Shown: positions 55,861 through 64,000 of the stretch, one piece after another
How positions within the stretch are numbered: the stretch's first letter is position 1
Layout: each line of letters opens with the position of its first letter
Assembly: GCA_037127255.1 (NCBI GenBank)
Contig: JBANSL010000018.1
Span: forward strand, 19,255,175 to 19,319,174
DNA from: Persicaria tinctoria
Taxonomy: Eukaryota > Streptophyta > Magnoliopsida > Caryophyllales > Polygonaceae
DNA: 64,000 nt
Direction of reading: 5' to 3'
Translations under genes and position numbers: made by a program
Notes under the pieces: generated by a model
What the model was told of the DNA's origin: nothing
Databases searched by the model: none
Seen by the model: the letters and a program-made list of their open reading frames with translations, nothing else

Positions 55861-58800
55861 TCATCTGACGAGCGGGATCAGGAAGTACTCGGCATAAAAT
55901 AGCTGCAACGGGTAATAAAATTTGCACAAGGATTTCAGAAAATTGCTGAATTGAGAAACTGTTGCAATTTTATATAGTGAAATGATGCATGCAACTCGGA
56001 GAAAATAATGCATCAAAATCACACAATTCAGAATGGACATTCATCATTAGACAGGACATAAGCTGCTAGGATTTTTAGATTCAAGTTCAACCAATGACCA
56101 CTTGTGCCAACTCCAATCAGAAGTTGCTAGTACTCAATCGGATTGAACTAATATTCAAGAAAGGTCGATGACTTTGAAGAACTGTGGAAGAACATTTATC
56201 ATAATGCATAACCATATCAGATGGTTTAACTTTAATGAAAAACTCTGCAGCCAAAACATGGCGCAGAAAATATTGTGCGGTAATTTCCGTACAAAATGGT
56301 CGTGAAGCCATAAAAATTGCAGAAAATTGAATTCTTCAGGTCATATAATTTGGCAAGCATAGCATTTTCATCCAAGGAAAAAAAATAGTAAGTTAGTAAG
56401 GTCTGTCACAGCCAAGTAATTACCTTCCAAATGAACATATAGAAGGATGTTATTGCATCTTTGCTGCTCAAATCCGTGGATTTGGCTCTGCTCCATAATA
56501 ATGCAGCTAATGCAACATGTCCTCCTACCTGTTGCAAGAATAAAGTGGAGTAATCATAACCTTGACAATTTAGCAGTAAGAGAATTGATCAATCGAGAAA
56601 GACAACTCAGCTGTTTATAGGTCCATTGAACTATATATTTAAAGATTACAATTTAAATATACAGTTTAGCAGTAATCATAATCTTTAAATTGAACTATAT
56701 ATTTCAAAGAACGAATTAACAATAAGGTCCCCTTGGGTTTAAACACTCGGAAACCATTTATAGGCGGTTCTAGAGAACACATTGTATCTAAAATAAATAC
56801 TATGAGTAAAAGCTGCAGTCATACCAACCATAAGCTATCTTAACCACAATCATCAAGTTAATTTCAAGTGAAATAGGACAAGATGTAAGAGATAGATCTA
56901 GTCATCATAACAAAAAGACATGTATAATCACACCTGACAATTGAAGGTAGCAATAACACCTTACAGTTAAGGAAAAGAACTACTATCACTTGAAACAGAA
57001 AAGAACATATTACAGTTAAAACTTTGCTCCACAGGAAGTTTGAGGAAAATCCAACAGCCACAGCAACAGCATAAGCCATTTCAAGTAGTGAAATGCAAGT
57101 CCAGAACACCTGCAAAGCGTACTTGCAAATTAAAAAACACGAGGCGATGCACAAGCAAATCTAGGTTTTTAACTGACAAAGCTCCCAAGACTAACCGGCT
57201 TTTGACCCAACCGTACTGTAAAAGATCGGATGCCAAATATTCTATCTCCTTCAATATCAGGTATATCCTGCACAGAATTGCAATTCAAAAGTCAATGCCT
57301 TTCCCTCTTGTGTAATGGTGTTGACAGCATAATTGTAGATATATAAGAAACTTAAATCCATAATAATTGTCCACATCTGCTTGACTAGTTCAATAACAAA
57401 TCCAAAACAACGAGGTTTCTAATTCGTATTCAATAGAATCTCAAACTACCTAACGTTATCATCATAATTTGATTATCAGGAAAACCAAATGGAAAAAAGA
57501 TCAACAAATACCCATTAATTACTAATCAGCCAATGCTAGCATCCAGAGTTTCTTCTACTCCAAACTACCTGAGCAAGTGTGAATATAAGAAGTCTAATAA
57601 CTAAGATATATAGGCTGAGCTTAAACTCAAATAGAAATTAATGAAAAGAAAACCAGTTGGCTAGAAAATGACGCAGCCACAGGCATAATTACATTATTCA
57701 AGTAGTTGCATCTTACCTTAAACAATGCTATTACCACTGAAAAGAAGCTCATGAATGCAGTGGCAAACATCACAGACCTAGAGAAGAAAGCTGGTCTTGC
57801 AAAAACATGTGTCTGTAGAGTTGTGCAGTTACAGTGATGTTAGAAATACAGTTACAAAAAGACTATAATTTCAGTGCAACAAAGAATTAACCCATCTGAA
57901 ATGTCAGCTTCTAACAGGTATGCAAGAAAAATTACAGCATTATGGACGTATTCACGTTATCTATTAGTGATTTTCCTGCTGTATATTTTGGTATCTCTGA
58001 AAAGACTATCATAGCCAGTTATTAAATGAATGGTTACTTAGAAACACACGTTCTATTCCTTCACTATATGAGAATAAGGTCACTATATATGAAAAGGAAT
58101 TGAAGCATATTGAACAAAATAGATCTGCTTATACACATCCAGTCATCCCCTCACACTCTGACCAGAAAACATCAAGGGAATGAACTTTGCATACAGTACA
58201 CAGACCACTCAAAGTCAACTTAATCAGATAAGTTGGAAAAAGGACAGAGAGGGAGAGAGAAAATTCTGCATGAATAAGTAAGAACCTGCATGTGCAAAAA
58301 GAATGCAATTTGAACTATCACTGCCCGAACTGCAAGGATGCACATTGCTGCAACTAAAGCAAATCGCTTCCACCTGAACAAAGGCAACTGGATATACAAG
58401 AATGTCAGAGGCCATGTAGTTGAAACACCAATATTTGTAGAGTGGAATGGAAGTGAATAAATATACAATCAAGGAGATGAACTTTGGAAGGGGGACTGGA
58501 TATACAAGAATGTCAGAGGCCATGTAGTTGAAGCACTTATATATTTGTAGAGTGGAATGGAAGTGAATAAATATGCAATCAAGGAGATGAACTTTGGAAG
58601 GGGCACTGAACAGACCAAAGTTTTGGAAGCAAGCAAAGTATGAAATTTTCACTTGGTAAAGAGTAATTATGCAAAGCAAATATGATAAAATTTTGTCATT
58701 TTGAAACTAAAAATTAAAGGCTCAAAATCATTACCAAATGGTTTCAAGTTTTCCCTTGGTAAAGAATGCATTTGTAATCTCCATATGGAGTCAAGTATAT

Positions 58801-61518
58801 CCAGAAAATGATGTCATCAAGTTTCTGGACAGAACATTATATCAAAATTCATGAAAAGCCTTCATGTAATAGTAAAACCAAATCATAATACAAGCACGAT
58901 TTGGTGGAAAAGGAACTCACATCGATTGAATATGCTGTACCAAGCACGAAGCTAATGAACAGTGCCCAGAACAATGGCCATGAACCCACAATTGAACTTA
59001 TCCAAAAACTCTGCATGGTTAAAGAAGATGCAATTAGTAAATAATAAGACGGGGAAATATTTATCAGTAATAAACATAGCCTTTCAAAAATTCAATGCAA
59101 TGGCTCATGTTACAGTCTAAGTAGTAACAACAAACAGTCAAGTCCTGCTTACACTTAAACCAGGCCAAGTTCACAAAGCTCAGCTAATTGTATCAAGGTG
59201 AGATTTGAAGCACCGTATTCATACTCCAAAAACATCAATATGGGGTGTGTACACTAAAATATCCATCCCATGAAAAAATATATTTTTCTTATAAAGCCCC
59301 ATGTCCCACAGTGCTGTGGGATCCAGGACCCGGAGGTATTACAATAAACTGAATGGCCAGGTTGAAATTTGAAATACCAGTATTTAGTGTCTCCAAGCAC
59401 GCCCAACACTCAGTAGATCGAAAACCAACTCAGGGAAAGGTACACCACATCTACTAAATGCTAAGCCATCTACAGCACTCAAGGTTGGAGAACTTGGTAA
59501 TGAGCTAAGACTCTTAAACTAATCCTAAGCTCATCAAATGATCACGAGGAATTAAATATCAAACAGCAATTAAAAAGTCATAATCTCCATTGCTCGTTAA
59601 ATATTTTAGCAGAAAGCCTCGACAGAAGCTTGTAAGAACAGCACATTTGAAAAGGAAGAGCTACCAGCTTATAAACAATGATATTCATACTGAGAAGCTG
59701 TTACATTCACAAGATCAAACTAGTAAATTGGTGAGTAAGAAGTTCATCCAGACATATTACTACAAAAAAAAAAAACCAGGACTACAAACCATACCAATAT
59801 AGCGAATGATGTCACTATGAAGACACCAGTTCCTACGGAATATTCCCCCGATGCCAATGGAAGATATGGCTTATTAACCTGAGAAAAGTTTGCAGCATAC
59901 AAATAAAATGAAAATTTTGGTCAGAAAGTTCTGTAGAGAAAATCTACTAGACAAAACTTATGAAAAGAACAGATAGAAAGCTATTTTATTTTATCTTTTG
60001 TCATAGATCAAACTTGCACTGAAAAATAGGAATAGGGGCATGTCAAACCTTAGATCAGAAAACATATAGCATCAAATAGGATATTACAAGGCAAAACAGG
60101 TCCAGATAACAATCACATATGAAGATAAAACAACCCATACGAAATCAACTTCAAGGCAGAGAGATATATATTTGCTACCTTGTCTATGTCTATGTCAGAC
60201 AGCTGATTTAGCCCAACAATATAGATATTCATCATAAGAGCAGCAACAATGGCCTGAAAATGAATGAGCAGAAATATAGCTTGCATAAGACGATTCTAGA
60301 ACTGAATTATCACATGGAGAGATTGAATAGCAATCAAATGTGAAAAAGATTTTGGCGATCACCTCCATCATCCCAATGAAAAAAATAGGAGAAAAATCAG
60401 TAGACTTTTCAACTGCAAGAAGAGAAACTGATACTATGCTCAATGCCTGTCACCAAGAAATAGTAATAATTCATATAGCTTGCTGTAGAAGCAGATGATG
60501 ACAAGAAAAACATTTAAGAGAAGTAGGGGCAGATTACAGTAAAACTCAACTGTTCCAATAACCGTATGAGGCCGTGAAAATCTGTAAAAAGCATCTAACA
60601 TACTCCTCAAAGAATCCCATATGTTCTTATAGGCTTCAGGCTCAGACCCAACAGACTGCCCAGCTGATGCAACTATTAGTTGCTTTCTGTTACATCTAGA
60701 GAAAAGCACGGGCCTCATTTCAATTGTTCTGATATGAGTATCTGTGAGACGCAGTTGTGTGGTCCCACCATGATGTCTTCCTAAGAGTTTGAAAGTTGTA
60801 CACCTTGAGCTGAGAGCTAGACAGAAAGAATCAAAACGATCAGAACAACAACCAATAACACACAAACATATTCATGAGAACATTCACAAATCTTCTAAAG
60901 AGACTTATATTTGTGAAATGTTGTTCTGTAATTGAGAATCCATGTACTGTTGTCAAGAAATCAATGTAGGCCGTCTACCGCCCAGTCAATTCTGTTCATG
61001 ACAGTCAAAAAACGAATGGCTATTGAAGCATACCGACATACCATGTACTCGTGAGCACTTGAGCAGAGCTAAATCAGTGTATTCTTTTATTATTTAAAGC
61101 AATTCAAAGATTCACCAATCATCTTCTAATGAGATTCAAGCATCAGTACAATACACTCGATCGATGTAACTTTCATGATCAGCAGGTAACTGAAGAAATC
61201 GTCAGTTGATTCAGTATTGTGCAAGTTCCGCAACTTCTGAATGCCGCGCCTGATTGCATGGCAAATTGGCAAGCATCAATCGCCGCTATCACTTGTCGAT
61301 CCAAACTCAAAACAGAAAACCGTTTTCGCAGCAATTCACTCTCAAATCAAAAATCAAAAGCAAAACAAACAAACAGGAATCCGAAATGAATCCAATTCCA
61401 AACGCATCTGCACACAGAGACAAAGCTACGAACCTCTAGCGACGGGAGAAAGTTCGGCGGAGACAGCGAAAGGAGATAAGCACGGCTTAGCGTTCGATCC
61501 AAGTAGCAGTGAATCCAT
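55861..61518 (-). CDS. VTE2-1: Homogentisate phytyltransferase, chloroplastic (12 exons)
   Basis: The enzyme joins phytyl diphosphate to homogentisate in the plastid inner envelope, the committed step to tocopherols. Coding exons (minus): 61518-61434, 60816-60551, 60446-60363, 60253-60179, 59878-59795, 59010-58921, 58387-58286, 57812-57717, 57267-57196, 57109-57014, 56528-56424, 55902-55861. All introns are GT-AG and phases match; total 1197 nt, 398 residues. Residues 1 to about 75 are Ser- and Leu-rich like a transit peptide ([12 protein letters not shown]). The two Asp-rich prenyl-diphosphate/Mg sites are NQLSDIDID (161-169) and DIPDIEGD (295-302). [11 protein letters not shown] and [12 protein letters not shown] distinguish it from homogentisate solanesyltransferase. 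It ends EYFLIPLVR, near the usual ~400 residues. Confidence 0.95.
58387..58604 (-). repeat. Tandem duplication of ~109 bp at the 3' end of VTE2 intron 6
   Basis: ACTGGATATACAAGAATGTC through AACTTTGGAAGGGG occurs at 58387-58494 and again at 58495-58604, with a few substitutions and a short indel. The unit ends exactly at the intron 6 splice acceptor (CCAG before exon 7), so a second CCAG acceptor-like site lies about 109 bases upstream in the gene sense, at 58496-58497. Confidence 0.9.
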
Positions 61519-61690
61519 CGCCGCAATCTGAATCTGCCTGTCCGTGCGCGAATTGATCGATTAACGAGGAAGGAGGAAGAAACTGTGCAGGGAGAGAGCG
61601 ATGGAGGCAGAGAGAGAGAGGAGTGAAAGTGTGGAGAATGCGACGGGGAGTTGGAGTAAGAAAGGAGAACAGAAGGCAATTGGGCCATAG
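61519..61690 (-). promoter_or_regulatory. VTE2 5' UTR / core promoter region
   Basis: This 172-bp interval between the VTE2 ATG and an inserted MITE contains, on the minus strand, a pyrimidine-rich stretch (CTCTCTCTCTCTGCCTCC, then CTCTCCC near 61590-61620), as commonly seen near plant transcription starts. I see no clear TATA box. The exact start site cannot be read from sequence. Confidence 0.4.
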
Positions 61691-62063
61691 GAGTCCGGAT
61701 CTCCTGCACCCCACGGTAAGACCTTCGGTGCAACACTAAATTATTTCGGGTATAATTTTACTTTAAAAAAATTTTTAAAAAATATATTTACATTTCAAAT
61801 ACCTGTATTCACATATTTATAAACTTTTATTGGAAAAAAATCATTTCAAAAAATTTAGAAAATTAAAAGACCAATTATATTAGAAAATAAATTTTATATT
61901 TTTTTAAAACATGATTTTTTCTAATAAAATTTTATAAATATGTGAATACAAGTATTTTATATGTAAATATATTTTTTTAAATTTTTTTAAAAGTAAAATT
62001 ATACCCGAAATAATTTAGTGTTGCACCGAAGGTCTTACCGTGGGGTGCAGGAGATCCGGACTC
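61691..62063. mobile_element. Mutator-like foldback MITE in the VTE2 promoter
   Basis: The exact 9-bp repeat GGGCCATAG flanks it (61682-61690 and 62064-62072). The arms start GAGTCCGGATCTCCTGCACC and are identical for about 68 bp, then remain similar until they nearly meet in the middle (total 373 bp). A 9-bp duplication with long TIRs is the Mutator-like MITE signature. Near-identity of the outer arms suggests a fairly young insertion. Confidence 0.9.
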
Positions 62064-62174
62064 GGGCCATAGTGTTGACATTGCGACAAAAAATGACGAA
62101 TAGGCGAGGGAGTGTAGCACGCTTTTCTTTCATGTATTAGGGGCACTCCAGTTTTGGACGAGCAGACGCTGTTA

Positions 62175-62439
62175 GAGCAACCCTAACAGATTCTCCATAT
62201 TGGAGTTTTGGAGAATATTAAGGTTGATTTTGGTCCAACAGTTCTCCCATTACATTCTCTAAAATAGAGAATGGGTAGAAGAAATGAAGAGCATTCGCTA
62301 AATTTGGAGGAAACACTATATATTTTAGGGTAAACTCTATAATGGAGAATCTGTTGAAATTCAACCAAAAAAGTTTAGAATATGTGATTTATAATTCTTT
62401 ATTTTAAAGAATTTTTTAGATATGTTATTGGACATGCTC
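62175..62439. mobile_element. PIF/Harbinger-type MITE, GAGCATC family
   Basis: The left end is GAGCAACCCTAACAGATTC; the right end, reverse-complemented, is GAGCATGTCCAATAACAT. TTA flanks both sides (62172-62174 and 62440-62442). The interior has TCTCCATATTGGAG and AGAATGGGTAGAAGAAATG, similar to the MITE at 13509-13790. A further AAGAGCATCAACCCCTTAC near 62540 may be the start of another truncated copy. Confidence 0.75.
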
Positions 62440-62442
62440 TTA

Positions 62443-63079
62443 GGACATGTGTAAGATATTTTTTTCAAACTGTGTCGGGGTGGTGGAACGGAAAAGGGTA
62501 TTACAAGTCCCCTGTTTAACTTCCATGTAAGGTCGCTCTCTAAGAGCATCAACCCCTTACCCCTCTCTCTTCCTAGAGGGTAGATTATGGGTGTGAAGAT
62601 AACCCCACCTAATGAAAGAGAAAGGGGTAAACCCAGCAGAAAGGGTTAATCTCACTCATTCCCCTCTCTTTTTTATTTTTTAAAAAAATATATAAGTGGA
62701 TAATATTCTTTTTAATTAAGTGGAACTAGTACGATCCCCGCGCCATGACGCGTTTTTCCAAAACTAAAATATTATATATAAAAATATTAATAAATGTTAA
62801 GATAAAAATCATTAAAAAAACTTTATAACAAATGTATCTTATAATTATCTCAAAAAAAAATTTAAAAAAATATTATGTAAAGTATAATACATAAATATAG
62901 ATATTTTAAATTACTCAGTAATAATAATATCAATACCATTATAACATTGTTTAAATGTGATGTGTCATAATCAATAGTTATATTCAATGTTTTGAATTAA
63001 GTCAATAGTTAGTAAATAAATTTGAGTTAAGCCCAATAGTTATATTAGATTGAATTCAATATTTTGAATTAAGCCCAAT
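62443..63079. other. AT-rich spacer, no gene recognised
   Basis: It holds the truncated GAGCATC-type end near 62540 and short repeats (GAATTAAGCCCAATAGTTA-like) near 62990-63080. Confidence 0.35.
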
Positions 63080-63610
63080 GGTTAGTAGAATTAAAGAAAA
63101 AAAATTAAAAGAAAAAAGAACAAAAAAAAAGAGAATTAAAGAAAATAAAAAAAATGGCAAAAAAAATATGATTGATTAATAGTCCTAAAATGCCTCTATG
63201 ATTGACACATCATCCTAAACTCTTTTAAATTAAGAGTTTATATAGATATAGATATATAGATGGTTAGTAGAATTAAAGAAAAAAGATAATTAAAAGAAAA
63301 AGAACAAAAAAAAAGAGAATTAAAGAAAATAAAAAAACGGCAAAAAAAAAATAGGATTGGTTAATAGTCCTAAAATGCCTCTATGATTGACACATCATCC
63401 TAAACTCTTTTAAATTAAGAGTTTATATAGATATATAGATATATAGATGGTTAGTAGAATTAAAGAAAAAAGAGAATTAAAGAAAATAAAAAATGGCAAA
63501 AAATAAAATATGATTGGTTAATAGTCCTAAAATGTCTCTATGATTGACACATCATCCTAAACTCTTCTAAATTAAGAGTTTATATAGAATATAGATGCTT
63601 AGTAGAATTA
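63080..63610. repeat. Tandem array of about three ~150-190-bp units
   Basis: Each unit has GGTTAGTAGAATTAAAGAAA, an A-rich run, TGGCAAAAAA, TTAATAGTCCTAAAATG, CTCTATGATTGACACATCAT and TTAAGAGTTTATATAGATAT. Copies begin at about 63080, 63259 and 63449. The third is shortened in its A-rich part, and a partial fourth start follows near 63598. Confidence 0.85.
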
Positions 63611-63640
63611 AAGAAAAAATAGAATCAATATTATAATACT

Positions 63641-63681
63641 AAAGGAGAAGTCGCGCTAGGTCATGTGACGTCTTCTCCTTT
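63641..63681. repeat. Perfect 10-bp hairpin
   Basis: AAAGGAGAAG (63641-63650) pairs exactly with CTTCTCCTTT (63672-63681) around TCGCGCTAGG and TCATGTGACGT. It immediately follows the tandem array. Confidence 0.6.
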
Positions 63682-64000
63682 AATGTAGGTATTTTAATTT
63701 ATTTATTAATTAAGCTATTTCACAAATCTAATTCAGTTAAGATTTGATACGAAATCAGTTAAGATATGACAACTGCATATCGGATTGTTTGGATAACTAT
63801 GCAAATTTAATTAATTAATTAATTAATTAAATCTAATTCAGTTACGATTTGAATACGAAATCAGTTGAGATATTCATGATATTTTGGTTGGTTAGTTTAG
63901 ATATTCAACAGATAAGATTAAAATAAAATCATATTTATTTTAACAAATTAATTAAGTATGATTTTCTTCTTTATCTGTTTATATTTTAATTGTGTGTCTT

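Overview
The window is nuclear DNA of a higher plant, most likely a eudicot. The evidence is a twelve-exon chloroplast-targeted prenyltransferase gene with plant splice sites, AT-rich intergenic DNA, and a dense mix of plant transposons: Copia elements, L1-like LINEs, TRIMs, Stowaway-, Tourist-, hAT- and Mutator-like elements, and SINE-like sequences. I cannot name the species from sequence alone.

Only one gene is clearly intact. On the minus strand at 55.9-61.5 kb lies homogentisate phytyltransferase (VTE2-1/HPT), the committed step of tocopherol (vitamin E) synthesis. I reconstructed 12 coding exons (1197 nt, 398 residues) whose phases join without a break. An inverted-repeat MITE with a perfect 9-bp target duplication lies 173 bp upstream of its ATG, and intron 6 carries a tandem duplication that copied the 3' splice site.

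Layout. 0-4.1 kb: tRNA-like sequences, a (TA)n tract and a small inverted-repeat element. 4.1-10.5 kb: two abutting TIR elements (A and B). B contains a nested hAT element with an 8-bp target duplication, a tandem array, a tRNA-like copy and a polyA retroposon. 10.5-16.1 kb: a cluster of MITEs, several nested, many with exact target duplications. 17.0-17.8 kb: a multi-copy TRIM. 18.5-20.8 kb: a composite region with exon-like scraps. 21.4-26.4 kb: a degenerate LINE split by an LTR-like insertion, then a Copia remnant. 26.4-30.8 kb: two more TIR elements (C, D) rich in short repeats. 31.5-35.6 kb: a structurally complete Copia element (plus strand, ATCTC target duplication) with damaged catalytic motifs. 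38.7-39.5 kb: a TRIM. 39.7-42.3 kb: a minus-strand LINE carrying a DUF1985-like gene fragment. 45.8-51.1 kb: a second complete but broken Copia element (minus strand, ACGAT target duplication). 51-55.5 kb: mostly AT-rich spacer. 62-64 kb: a MITE and a ~190-bp tandem array.

I do not see a new multi-gene system. The most unusual items are the A-D elements, which share AGGG...GGTTC-like ends, TA-repeat targets and internal short-repeat arrays; the GATATC-dense nested Tourist-like MITE; and the two structural changes at the VTE2 locus. Boundaries given with exact target duplications are direct observations. Superfamily names are inferred from TIR and target-duplication rules. No homology search was possible.
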